In this document: piece after piece, positions 6,590 through 13,920 of the stretch | Layout of the letters: the number at the start of each line of letters is the position of its first letter | Position numbering within the stretch: position 1 is the first letter of the stretch | From: Caldivirga sp. UBA161 | GTDB lineage: Archaea; Thermoproteota; Thermoprotei; Thermoproteales; Thermocladiaceae | Direction of reading: 5' to 3' | NCBI RefSeq assembly: GCF_002506515.1 | Contig: NZ_DAXS01000003.1 | Location: 1,148 to 16,951, forward strand | DNA length: 15,804 bases | Notes under the pieces: generated by a model | The model's database searches: none | What the model was told of the DNA's origin: nothing | What the model saw: only the letters and a program-made list of their open reading frames with translations | Translations under genes and position numbers: made by a program

Positions 6590-6904
6590 ATGGGTAAGTG
6601 TATTGTTCAAGTTGATAGGAGGAGGTTTAAGTTGGGGGAGGTGGTTTACATTATGTTAACTAACGTTGGTGAGAAGGCGCTCTACATTGGTTCATGGCAA
6701 GTATTGGACTCATCATCAAGGGTGGTGTTCAACATGGAGCCTCCTCAAACTTTAATCCCACCATCATCCTCAATAATGGTGGCTTGGTTTCAAATAAATA
6801 ATGGTGGCGCCCAGGTTAAAAGCGGTAAATACGAGGTTGTTTGGAGGCCTAAGGATGAGGATGGTAATGAATACTCCTGTAGCACTCAAATCGAAGTAAC
6901 GTAA
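6590..6904 (+). CDS. Small Ig-like/BsuPI-like beta-sandwich protein
   Basis: Protein of 104 residues with a pattern typical of BsuPI/Ig-like domains: a strand YIMLTNVGEKALYI (20-33), then VLDSSSRVVF, a Pro-rich turn TLIPPSSSIMVAW (54-66), then a GGAQVKSGKYEVVW (72-85) strand before a final GNEYSCSTQIEV strand. The order N-G..., L.P..S...W, ...G.Y.V.W resembles the intracellular proteinase inhibitor (BsuPI) domain. There is no signal peptide or membrane anchor, so it appears cytoplasmic. It is an isolated gene with its own promoter, transcribed in the same direction as the next orphan gene but 99 bases away. The fold call is a pattern match by eye; the function is unknown. Confidence 0.7.
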   Translation: MGKCIVQVDRRRFKLGEVVYIMLTNVGEKALYIGSWQVLDSSSRVVFNMEPPQTLIPPSSSIMVAWFQINNGGAQVKSGKYEVVWRPKDEDGNEYSCSTQIEVT

Positions 6905-6965
6905 CTACACGACTTAATTGCTTAAACATCAGCATTACTTTAAATTAAATACTACTTTAAAGCTA

Positions 6966-6974
6966 CTATATAAG
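6966..6974 (+). promoter_or_regulatory. TATA box of the 225-residue orphan gene
   Basis: CTATATAAG lies about 30-38 bases before the ATG at 7004. Confidence 0.5.
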
Positions 6975-7003
6975 ATTTTTACACCACTGCCAGCCACTAA
7001 ACT

Positions 7004-7681
7004 ATGGGTAAGGCAGTACTAATGCTGGCACTACCAATAATAGTTGGCTTACTCAAGGATGATTACGCTAAATTAGTTAAGGGTGATGTGGGCTTTAATG
7101 ATTCAAGGGGCTTCATTAATGAGTTATGTAAATCCCTCAATCTCTGCAGCTGGCCTAAACTAATTGTAATTGAGACTGCGGTATACCCAATTAGCCAAAT
7201 CCTAGACCTACCTGTGAAGAACCTTGAGGACATATTCCTTGGGATGGCTGCAATGGGTGAGGTATTATCAAGGGAGGCTAAGGTTAGGGTGATTACCATA
7301 ACTAGGAGTGGCGGTTTTAGGGAGAATGAATACTCTAAAATTGTACCGATGCCTCAATGGCCTAAACACCCTGGGGAAGGTATCTTCGTCATAATGGGTA
7401 TACTACCCGTAAGCATAATGGGTAATGCGAACATGATGCTTAACTGGTATGAGGGCATGGTTAATGAGTTTAAGGGGAAGGATGTGGCTAAGTTAAGTAG
7501 GGAATTCATGAACATGTATAAGCTCACTAATGAAAGCATAGTTTTCCTGCTCCCACCAATAGCTAATGTGGATGCAGGTGAGTTAAGGAGCATGATTATT
7601 AATGATGCATTATTAATGTATGACGAGCTGGAGGGGCATATTAAGCGTTATGGCGTTAAGGTAAGGACTTATCGGATTTAG
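7004..7681 (+). CDS. Uncharacterised 225-residue protein
   Basis: I do not recognise this family. It opens with a hydrophobic strand or helix (AVLMLALPIIVGLL, residues 4-17) too short and without the charge pattern of a clear signal peptide. The core alternates beta-like and helical segments: KLIVIETAVYPISQIL (52-67), VRVITITRSGG (94-104), a Pro-rich stretch PMPQWPKHPG (115-124), then GIFVIMGILPVSIM (126-139). This could be an alpha/beta nucleotide-binding-like fold, but no catalytic motif is evident. The C-terminal third looks helical. Codon use matches the neighbours. It has its own TATA box and no operon partner. Confidence 0.7.
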   Translation: MGKAVLMLALPIIVGLLKDDYAKLVKGDVGFNDSRGFINELCKSLNLCSWPKLIVIETAVYPISQILDLPVKNLEDIFLGMAAMGEVLSREAKVRVITITRSGGFRENEYSKIVPMPQWPKHPGEGIFVIMGILPVSIMGNANMMLNWYEGMVNEFKGKDVAKLSREFMNMYKLTNESIVFLLPPIANVDAGELRSMIINDALLMYDELEGHIKRYGVKVRTYRI

Positions 7682-7732
7682 GGTTAAATTAATAGTGGTT
7701 CCTATAATTAATATTGGGCTTTAGGTTTGGCT

Positions 7733-9148
7733 TTAGGATCCTGGCTTAAGTAGGGTTATTGCACCCCTACTGCATGCACTTACGCATATTCCACACCCAA
7801 TGCATTCATCAGCCCTAATCCTTGGGTAGCCTTGCTCATCGGTGGTTATTGCACTGCATTTAAGTGTAAAACAGTCACCACATAGGTCACATAGGTTACG
7901 GTTAACAGTAGCCTTTAATTCACTCCTAAATCCACTAAGCCTAATCCAGGCTACATTACCATTATTTAATGTACTTGTTATTAGTTGGCATACCTTATCA
8001 AGCTCCATACCTCCATTAACCTCAATTATACTCGCATTTGCTGGGGGTGGGCATTGGTCATCAATAATCACAAGTACGCCTCCGCCCACATCATCATATG
8101 TATCACATGATGTCACTATGGATACTTTATTACCGTATGAGTAATCCCCAATACCCTTAATTAAGGCTAGGGGATTAATGTGTACTGCATCGGCAACATC
8201 ATTAATGTTCCTAGGCATGAAGTAGGTGGGGTTGGGATTATAGTCAGGCCTCATTACAGTGTCACTCCACCTAATTAGGTATGGTGAGGAGACAACTATG
8301 GGTACGTTACCAAGCCTACCCTCTCTACTTAATTTAAGTAGGCAGAACCTTATTAATGCGGCTGGGTCAATGGGGCTATTGTCAATAATCCTCCAGGCAT
8401 CCCTTATTATTGAGTCAAACCTAGCCTTAGAATCCTTAAACTCAACGCTTGGGTTAACTTCCCTAATTAAATTAACCATGAAGGGCCTAGCCTCCTCAAC
8501 AGCCTTAACCCCCGAGAGCTCATTAACGGGTAGTGGATTAATGTAGAGGCTCCTTGATGCTGATGAATCAGCTGGCAGGTAACCTTCAACTAATATGTCG
8601 CCACCCCTCACATGCTCCCTAGCTCTACTTAAAGCTAACTTAACCCACTCATCACTAATACCCCATTGTTCAGGCAACCTCCACCTATTCCCAACACCCC
8701 AATTCCTATTGAACACAGGCCTATTACCCAGTACCTTAACCTCATTAATCCTTACGCAAAGTGCCCTTGAGAGGAGTGGATTAAGCCTAATGACGTAGGG
8801 CTTCTCAATGACTGAACTATATTGAAGGGCTTCATTCAACGCTGTGCTTAAGCTATCTTCATCCCAAGGCTCAAGGCACGGTAGGTTAATTAACCGGCAG
8901 AGTGGCCTAATGTCCCATAGGTCAATGACAGTAATGGCCATTGAACCCCTCACTGAGGCTACAGTTAACTCACCGAGGTGCCTAATGAAGCCGTAAGTGT
9001 CCAGTATTGTTAATGAGTCTTGAGCAGTCATTGACATTCCCTGGGCTACGGCTATAGGGTCATGTACTGGGCCTCCGCATGATCCAGCAAGCCTATTAAC
9101 AATTGGTGACCTTTGAAGTATAGCCTTCACTTGAACATTACTTAACAC
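7733..9148 (-). CDS. Diverged indolepyruvate:ferredoxin oxidoreductase alpha-subunit-like protein with two [4Fe-4S] motifs
   Basis: Relative of IorA, which oxidatively decarboxylates aryl pyruvates with TPP and ferredoxin. It is 471 residues long against about 600-650 for IorA. The N-terminal half resembles the POR/IorA pyrimidine-side domain (PCLEPWDEDSLSTALNEA matches the LEPsDpqEA segment), and the C-terminal half resembles the TPP-side domain followed by a ferredoxin-like tail. Two cysteine sets are intact: C420/C423/C426/C431 (CX2CX2CX4C, as in IorA) and C449/C452/C455/C459 (CX2CX2CX3C). In contrast the expected N-terminal catalytic Glu region is missing and the TPP motif is degenerate (CDTYDD and VIIDDQ in place of GDS/T and VILDN). 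It starts with GTG at 9146-9148, 19 bases downstream of the tRNA-Tyr gene. The fold and clusters are convincing, but whether it is an active oxidoreductase is doubtful. No IorB-like partner is in the window. Confidence 0.75.
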   Translation of the reverse strand: MLSNVQVKAILQRSPIVNRLAGSCGGPVHDPIAVAQGMSMTAQDSLTILDTYGFIRHLGELTVASVRGSMAITVIDLWDIRPLCRLINLPCLEPWDEDSLSTALNEALQYSSVIEKPYVIRLNPLLSRALCVRINEVKVLGNRPVFNRNWGVGNRWRLPEQWGISDEWVKLALSRAREHVRGGDILVEGYLPADSSASRSLYINPLPVNELSGVKAVEEARPFMVNLIREVNPSVEFKDSKARFDSIIRDAWRIIDNSPIDPAALIRFCLLKLSREGRLGNVPIVVSSPYLIRWSDTVMRPDYNPNPTYFMPRNINDVADAVHINPLALIKGIGDYSYGNKVSIVTSCDTYDDVGGGVLVIIDDQCPPPANASIIEVNGGMELDKVCQLITSTLNNGNVAWIRLSGFRSELKATVNRNLCDLCGDCFTLKCSAITTDEQGYPRIRADECIGCGICVSACSRGAITLLKPGS

Positions 9149-9167
9149 GGTTTAATAAGAATACTGC

Positions 9168-9287
9168 TGGTCGGCCCGCCGGGATTTGAACCCGGGACCC
9201 CCCGGTTTCCGGCCACGGGGATTTACTGCATATTGTCCCCCGTGGGGCTGACTACAGCCGGGTGCTCTGCCGCTGAGCTACGGGCCG
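9168..9287 (-). tRNA. trnY: tRNA-Tyr(GTA) with intron, CCA encoded
   Basis: Reading the minus strand from 9287: acceptor CGGCCCG, T8 A9, D stem GCTC/GAGC, anticodon stem CCCGG/CCGGG, T stem CCGGG with TTCAAAT loop and CCCGG, acceptor CGGGCCG, discriminator A and encoded CCA (9168-9170). The anticodon loop starts C-T-G-T-A, giving anticodon GTA. The C1-G72 pair and A73 are the archaeal tyrosine identity elements, which confirms the call. Between the anticodon and the 3' half of its stem lie 47 bases, so two belong to the mature loop and about 45 form an intron, placed best at the usual 37/38 site. The intron has an internal stem CCACGGGG/CCCCGTGG. The bulge-helix-bulge pairing at the splice sites is imperfect. 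Confidence 0.93.
9193..9237 (-). other. tRNA-Tyr intron (about 45 bases)
   Basis: The intron is about 45 bases long in the tRNA-Tyr anticodon loop, assumed after position 37. Its exact edges are uncertain by one or two bases because the sequence TCAGCC...GGCCGGAA can be shifted. The stem CCACGGGG/CCCCGTGG is clear; a strict 3-4-3 bulge-helix-bulge is not, so this may be a relaxed motif, as known in Thermoproteales. Confidence 0.7.
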
Positions 9288-9310
9288 CTTCACTAAACTT
9301 GATTCATAAG

Positions 9311-9320
9311 TATTTTTTAA
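9311..9320 (-). promoter_or_regulatory. TATA box of tRNA-Tyr
   Basis: The minus strand reads TTAAAAAATA about 25-34 bases before the tRNA 5' end, in a spacing typical of archaeal tRNA promoters. It may also drive the IorA-like gene 19 bases downstream of the tRNA. Confidence 0.6.
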
Positions 9321-9457
9321 GTTTTTCTCGCGATTAGGTAATTAAGGCTACGTTAATGGGAATTGCTGTAATGCCGCGCTTATCGGGTATTTAATATTCA
9401 TGGCTCCTGATGCTTAAGGCATTGGCTCTCCACAGCGTCATTACTTTAATACAAATA

Positions 9458-9467
9458 TTTATATATT
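9458..9467 (+). promoter_or_regulatory. TATA box of the N-acetyltransferase gene
   Basis: TTTATATATT lies about 23-32 bases before the ATG at 9490. Confidence 0.6.
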
Positions 9468-9489
9468 GGCTCACTCCAGCTAATGTTCC

Positions 9490-10029
9490 ATGGGTGTGGT
9501 CACTGAGAAGCTTGAGGGTGTTGAAGAGATTACTGGTAAGGGTGGTGTTAAGTTCATTATTAAGGAATTTGACATGAGTGACTTAGAGGATGTAGTGAGG
9601 ATTAATAGGGCTGTTTTACCTGAGAATTACCCATCATACTTCTTCGTTGAGCACCACTTATCATTCCCCAAAGCCTTCATTGTAGCTAAGGTTAATGGCG
9701 AGACCGCTGGTTACGTAATGAGTAGGGTTGAGTTCGGTTGGTCCAATTTAAGGAGGGGGAGCATTGTTAGGAAGGGGCACATTGTGTCCATTGGCGTGTT
9801 ACCCCAGTATAGGAGGATTGGGGTTGGGTATAATTTAATGGTTAGGTCAATGAGGGCCATGAAGCACTTCTACAAGGCCAGTGAGGTTTACCTTGAGGTT
9901 AGGGTTTCCAATAAGCCAGCCATTAGCCTATACGAGAAGTTGGGTTACGTTACCGTGGATGTAATTAAGGGTTATTACCATGATGGTGAGGACGCCTACA
10001 TTATGGCAGCCTACCTCGATAAGTACTAG
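9490..10029 (+). CDS. Archaeal N-terminal protein acetyltransferase (Ard1/RimI, GNAT family)
   Basis: Transfers acetyl from acetyl-CoA to the N-terminal alpha-amino group of proteins, acting at the ribosome or shortly after translation. The 179 residues contain the GNAT fold with the acetyl-CoA pyrophosphate loop QYRRIGVG (106-113), the substrate-side ENYP segment (45-48), and the C-terminal signature VSNKPAISLYEKLGY (139-153) followed by YYHDGEDAYIM (162-172), which is typical of the archaeal Ard1/RimI proteins of Sulfolobus and relatives. The N-terminal about 20 residues extend beyond the bare fold. A TATA box about 28 bases before the ATG at 9490 supports this start. It converges with the next minus-strand gene, whose stop is two bases away. 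I am confident of the family; the gene name rimI is optional. Confidence 0.93.
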   Translation: MGVVTEKLEGVEEITGKGGVKFIIKEFDMSDLEDVVRINRAVLPENYPSYFFVEHHLSFPKAFIVAKVNGETAGYVMSRVEFGWSNLRRGSIVRKGHIVSIGVLPQYRRIGVGYNLMVRSMRAMKHFYKASEVYLEVRVSNKPAISLYEKLGYVTVDVIKGYYHDGEDAYIMAAYLDKY

Positions 10030-10031
10030 GC

Positions 10032-11039
10032 CTAATTGATGGTTAATTCACTGGTTAACTCATGTGGGTCATATATTTTAGAGTAGGTGAAAACCCCCTT
10101 TAGGTAGGTTGAGACGTAGACCTTACCTACACTGCAGTCGCCGTAGTTTACAGTGAATGGTATTATTAACACCGCCCTATTCACATTACTCCTCCTCAAC
10201 TCCTGCTCAATGGAGTCCACAAGCTCCCTTAAGCCAGGCGTGTAGTTGGCTTGGTTAAACTCAATAATCCTGCTTACTACAGGAACCTTATCACCACCAT
10301 TTGGGTGCATTAGGAATATGCCCTCACTACTAATTACTGGTGAGTACCCTAACCTAGGTAGGTCAAGGTAATCGAATAATTTAAATGACAGTAGCCTACT
10401 GAGTATGTAGTATGTTAGGTAATTACTGCAGCATCCGCACACTAGTTTACTGCATTTACTGCGTAGGAATTCATTAACTGACTCAATGCAGTTGATTAAT
10501 CCCCCACTTATCATGAAGTCAAGCAACTGCATGGTGTAATTCAATTCATCCCTCCTCCTCAACCCAATGGCCCTCAATGACTCTGGGTTACCTGGCTTAT
10601 AATTAACCAGCATGCTCCTTAACATGCAGTTACCGTAGGCCATCTTCATCATTAACCTAGCACACTCAGTGAGTAGGCCCTTCCTGAATAATTCCCCAAT
10701 CTTAACAGCATCCTCAGTTAACTCCCCATTATTAACTAAGCCCAGGGCCTGTAAGGTTGGTTCAATAACCCTAACGTTGGATTCACTTAAGCCATTAGCC
10801 TTCAGGTAATTCAATAAAACCTCCTTAACTCCCCTAATGCCCTTATCCGAGGCGTAGGCTAATATGCCTAGTATTCTCATTAAAGGTACCCTAATGTACC
10901 ATGAACTGCGGATGCACTCGTTATTATTCACCATACTCTTAATGTAGGCTAATGCATCATCAATGCTCCTAAACATCGCCTTCCCATCCTCACTCACAAC
11001 CGTTACCTCATTCTCAGACACCAGTAGCTCTATCTTCAT
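10032..11039 (-). CDS. Uncharacterised 335-residue cysteine-containing protein
   Basis: I do not recognise this family. The protein is soluble with no signal peptide. Residues 1-35 form a small alternating segment (IELLVSENEVTVVSEDGKAM), residues 48-135 are helical and resemble repeated winged-helix-like units (VPLMRILGILAYASDKGIRG, EPTLQALGLVNNGELTEDAV), and the C-terminal part (230-335) is more beta-rich. A cluster C196, C201, C203, C204, with more cysteines at 126, 138 and 184, could bind a metal, though the spacing fits no standard zinc ribbon. A TATA-like element at 11065-11074 supports the ATG at 11039. It converges tightly with the acetyltransferase. Confidence 0.7.
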   Translation of the reverse strand: MKIELLVSENEVTVVSEDGKAMFRSIDDALAYIKSMVNNNECIRSSWYIRVPLMRILGILAYASDKGIRGVKEVLLNYLKANGLSESNVRVIEPTLQALGLVNNGELTEDAVKIGELFRKGLLTECARLMMKMAYGNCMLRSMLVNYKPGNPESLRAIGLRRRDELNYTMQLLDFMISGGLINCIESVNEFLRSKCSKLVCGCCSNYLTYYILSRLLSFKLFDYLDLPRLGYSPVISSEGIFLMHPNGGDKVPVVSRIIEFNQANYTPGLRELVDSIEQELRRSNVNRAVLIIPFTVNYGDCSVGKVYVSTYLKGVFTYSKIYDPHELTSELTIN

Positions 11040-11064
11040 TGCCGTGTGGTTAAGGGTTAATCAC

Positions 11065-11074
11065 GTTAAAATAG
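11065..11074 (-). promoter_or_regulatory. TATA-like box of the 335-residue gene
   Basis: The minus strand reads CTATTTTAAC about 26-35 bases before the ATG at 11039. Confidence 0.4.
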
Positions 11075-11105
11075 GTTTCAGATAAAATTACTTAATTAAG
11101 AACCA

Positions 11106-11891
11106 TCAAATGAACCATTCCCTGAAGGTGTTAACGTTATCTGGATCATAGGCGGGTATAATTACTTTACTCCTAGCCCTCAAGTACTCGTAGGCGTTTA
11201 GGCACTCATAAATATCCTCAGCTATACCTATGGGTATGTTCTCCCTAATGTTCCTAAGCGTGAAGGCTGAATCAGTTAGGCTTACTACATAATCCTTAGT
11301 GTTAATCATCACTGCCATTGAACTCCTATGATGGCATCCAGTCCATTTAACCCTAACACCATCAACAACCTCATCCTCATCATTAAGAAGCATTATCCTA
11401 CCCCAAGCCTCCTCAAATAAGTAATCCCTAACGTACTTAGGTAGGTAAACATCCCTGTTTAGGAATGGTGATGGCTTTGGGTTAACAACATCCTCAAACC
11501 ACCCCTTCCTTGAGAAGTATATCTTAGCCTTCTTAAATAAGTCCAAACCACCCACAGTGTAGTCTTGCACTGGGGTTATTATGATGTGTGCAATGTCATC
11601 TGGCGTTAAATTAAGCCTCTTCAATATGTTCTCAATCCTCTCATTATCCTGGACCGTGAACCTGCACCTATCGCTACCCGCCCATTCCCTTAGGAACCGA
11701 TTCCTAAGTGTTAAATCCCTAACTAAGCCGGTGCCCACTAGGACGTAGCCATCATCAGTGTCAATTATCATTGTGTAGAAGCTTAACCTAACCCACTTAT
11801 CGAAATCCCTCATCCAATACACTTCAGGTCCAGGAACTTCCCCATGATCCCCAACCTTAGCCAACCAGAACCTCCTAATCACTTTAACCAC
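11106..11891 (-). CDS. Metallo-beta-lactamase-fold protein lacking the HxHxDH metal motif
   Basis: 261 residues with the MBL layout, closest in style to N-acyl-homoserine lactonase-like hydrolases: a WVRLSFYTMIIDTDDGYVLVGTG strand pair (33-55, matching the LVDTG start), LNLTPDDIAHIIIT before the metal loop, TVGGLDLF after it, and an IIPAYDP tail. The catalytic motif is not there: where the family has THxHxDHxGG this protein has TPVQDYTVGG (residues 106-115). The later metal His is seen only as GCHHRSS (185-191), the bridging Asp is D207 in SLTDSAF, and the last His of PgHDP is Tyr248. A two-metal hydrolase site is therefore very unlikely. It starts with GTG at 11889-11891 and overlaps the upstream alcohol dehydrogenase by 8 bases, so the two are co-translated. 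It could be a pseudoenzyme or bind a ligand. Confidence 0.8.
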   Translation of the reverse strand: MVKVIRRFWLAKVGDHGEVPGPEVYWMRDFDKWVRLSFYTMIIDTDDGYVLVGTGLVRDLTLRNRFLREWAGSDRCRFTVQDNERIENILKRLNLTPDDIAHIIITPVQDYTVGGLDLFKKAKIYFSRKGWFEDVVNPKPSPFLNRDVYLPKYVRDYLFEEAWGRIMLLNDEDEVVDGVRVKWTGCHHRSSMAVMINTKDYVVSLTDSAFTLRNIRENIPIGIAEDIYECLNAYEYLRARSKVIIPAYDPDNVNTFREWFI

Positions 11892-12924
11892 CCCATGGTG
11901 TTATTACGAACCTTCCCAGTACCTTACCTTCACTTAATTTAACTAAGGCATCATTAACATCATCCTCACTTAACGGTATCTTCTCAACATAGGACTTCAC
12001 GCCATGATCCTTAATAAACCTAACCATCTCCTCCATCTCATTAATACTACCGTAATTACTCCCAATAACCGCATACTGCCAAGCCACTGTATCAAAGACT
12101 GGTATTGTGTAAGCCTTACCCTCCATGCCCACTAGCACTACTACACCACCTGGTTCAAGTAATGGTATTGCCCCAGCTGACTCCTCATTACCAACAAAGT
12201 CAAGGAGCGCTGAGGCACCATCAGTACTAGCGCTCTTAACAATTCTGCCTAATTCACTTGGGTGAACCGCATAATGCGCACCTAATTCCTCAGCCCACTT
12301 AAGCTTCTCATCACTCCTCGATACTGCCACTACAGTTACGTAGGGGGTCATCTTCCTAAGGTACTGCACCGCATATGAGGCTAACCCACCCATACCATAA
12401 ACCACTACTAGTGAGCCTGGGTAAAGGTATGGTATAGCCTTCTTAACCGCTGAGTATGAGGTTAAGCCTGCGTCTGCTAATGGAGCTGCCTCAACGGGAT
12501 CAATATCTATTTTCACCAAATACCTGTAATCAGGTACATAAAGATACTCTGCGTATCCACCGTAGTAGTTTGACTGCCCTGGTATGCTTTGATCCCTACA
12601 CTGCATGCACTTACCCATCCTACAGTATCTGCAGCCTGGGTCAGCCCAAATGGCGTAGACGAGCACCTTATCCCCTGGCTTAAGCCCCTTAACCTTACCC
12701 CCAACCTCCTCCACTACGCCTGCATTCTCATGGCCTAGGACGAAGGGTAGCTTAAAGCCCTCCCTAGGCTCCACGCCTCTCCATAACCTAACATCAGTCT
12801 TACACATTCCAGCCCCAATAACCCTAATTAACACTGATTCATCGTTACCAGGCTCCTTAACATCAATAGTCTCAAGCTTAAGCCTCCCACTGAACTCCCT
12901 TAGGATTAAGGCCCTAGCTCTCAT
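11884..12924 (-). CDS. Zinc-dependent alcohol dehydrogenase (medium-chain family)
   Basis: NAD(P)-linked medium-chain dehydrogenase/reductase of 346 residues, a normal length for archaeal Zn-ADHs. The catalytic zinc ligands C41 (GMCKTD) and H65/E66 (GHENAG) are present. The structural-zinc lobe contains D95, C98, C101 and C109 (region WADPGCRYCRMGKCMQC); the first ligand is Asp instead of Cys, like the Glu seen in Sulfolobus ADH. The Rossmann motif GMGGLA lies at 177-182. The substrate is likely a primary or secondary alcohol or an aldehyde, not determinable here. The ATG at 12922-12924 is about 25 bases from a TATA-like element, consistent with leaderless transcription. It overlaps the MBL-fold gene downstream by 8 bases and follows a glutamine amidotransferase gene by 56 bases. 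Confidence 0.92.
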   Translation of the reverse strand: MRARALILREFSGRLKLETIDVKEPGNDESVLIRVIGAGMCKTDVRLWRGVEPREGFKLPFVLGHENAGVVEEVGGKVKGLKPGDKVLVYAIWADPGCRYCRMGKCMQCRDQSIPGQSNYYGGYAEYLYVPDYRYLVKIDIDPVEAAPLADAGLTSYSAVKKAIPYLYPGSLVVVYGMGGLASYAVQYLRKMTPYVTVVAVSRSDEKLKWAEELGAHYAVHPSELGRIVKSASTDGASALLDFVGNEESAGAIPLLEPGGVVVLVGMEGKAYTIPVFDTVAWQYAVIGSNYGSINEMEEMVRFIKDHGVKSYVEKIPLSEDDVNDALVKLSEGKVLGRFVITPWGG

Positions 12925-12943
12925 TAGTGTACTGGCATTAACT

Positions 12944-12974
12944 TAATTTTAAAGTAATTAACCTAACAGGTTAG
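12944..12974 (-). promoter_or_regulatory. Promoter of the alcohol dehydrogenase with a small dyad upstream
   Basis: The TATA-like CTTTAAAATTA (12944-12954, minus strand) is centred about 25 bases before the ATG. Nine bases upstream of it the sequence CTAACAGGTTAG (12963-12974) is a 5+5 palindrome with two central bases, placed where a regulator could bind, or where transcription of the upstream gene could end. Confidence 0.45.
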
Positions 12975-12980
12975 TTTAAG

Positions 12981-13826
12981 CTAATAATTAATTAACCACC
13001 TATCATTGAGTGTTACCTCACCTGTACGTGGGTTAATGCTATATGAGTGGTATTCACCATTATTAAGCGGCTCACAGTTAGTTAAGCCGCGTGGCCTATA
13101 GTAATCTATTATTGTTGATGATGCGTAGAGGCTCGACTCCCCAACCCTGCACAAGTAAAGCCTATAATAATCATCACGCTCCTTATCCTTACCATCATTA
13201 AGCCTAGCATGGTAACTACCCACCGTGACCTGCACTACATCCTGTTTAACCAGCATTATGCCTAAGTTAGCTCCAGTCCTCATGAAGCCCAGCAACCACC
13301 TTAAGTCATCAATAGTAATACTGCCTGAAATCCTCCTTGCCAACGCTAAATTAGCCGCAAAGGTATCATTGTACTTAGCCTCAACCCACTCACCTAAGCC
13401 AAGTAGCTTAATGAGCTCCTCCTTCTTAAATGAACCATTGTGAATCATGTAAATTTCATCACCAGTATTAGTTACTGCGTGAACTGGGTGGGTGGAGAAG
13501 AGGTTAATTGGTGTTCCTGTGCTGGCTGCCCTTGCATGAATCATTTCAATGAACACCCCGTTAACATTCATTAAGCTACTTAATGAGGTGTTGAGTAATG
13601 GGTCTGAGTATATTGGATTAACACTCTTATGTATTGTTAATGATGGTTCATTGTTCAGCACACCTACTAGTGTTACCTTACCCCAACCGTCACTATGCTT
13701 GGCTTCACCATATAATCTACTACCGTATGGGTCATTTGACGCAGCCTTAATTAAACCATTAACTATATCCTCATACTGGTTAATGAAGTCAACCGCATGC
13801 CCTATCATTACCAGCATCCTACACAT
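12981..13826 (-). CDS. Class II glutamine amidotransferase-like protein (Ntn hydrolase)
   Basis: A 281-residue stand-alone glutaminase domain of the GATase_4 (YafJ/EgtC-like) group. Cys2, exposed after removal of Met1, is the nucleophile (MCRMLVMIG). Further motifs are HSDGWGK (44-50), the HARAAST segment with substrate-binding Arg (98-104), HNGSF (129-133) and the ND near 153-154, all typical of class II glutamine binding. There is no synthetase domain, so ammonia must go to a partner, or the protein acts as a different amidohydrolase. A TATA box about 29 bases before the ATG supports the start. The alcohol dehydrogenase follows 56 bases downstream on the same strand. Confidence 0.9.
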   Translation of the reverse strand: MCRMLVMIGHAVDFINQYEDIVNGLIKAASNDPYGSRLYGEAKHSDGWGKVTLVGVLNNEPSLTIHKSVNPIYSDPLLNTSLSSLMNVNGVFIEMIHARAASTGTPINLFSTHPVHAVTNTGDEIYMIHNGSFKKEELIKLLGLGEWVEAKYNDTFAANLALARRISGSITIDDLRWLLGFMRTGANLGIMLVKQDVVQVTVGSYHARLNDGKDKERDDYYRLYLCRVGESSLYASSTIIDYYRPRGLTNCEPLNNGEYHSYSINPRTGEVTLNDRWLINY

Positions 13827-13849
13827 TAACTTGGATTAAGGGGTTTTAC

Positions 13850-13859
13850 GTTAAAAATA
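13850..13859 (-). promoter_or_regulatory. TATA box of the glutamine amidotransferase gene
   Basis: The minus strand reads TATTTTTAAC about 24-33 bases before the ATG at 13826. Confidence 0.5.
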
Positions 13860-13920
13860 ATTCGCGGGATTGCATTAATGCGGAGGATAGAACGCAGACA
13901 TTATTAGGTTAAGATTACGT

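Noticed and set aside
9168..9287. Two separate half tRNAs or a tRNA-like pseudogene
   Set aside because: All arms pair perfectly once a 45-base intron is removed, and the tyrosine identity elements are intact.
12456..12704. Small frames on both strands inside the alcohol dehydrogenase
   Set aside because: They lie within the dehydrogenase coding sequence, in other frames, and show no independent signal.
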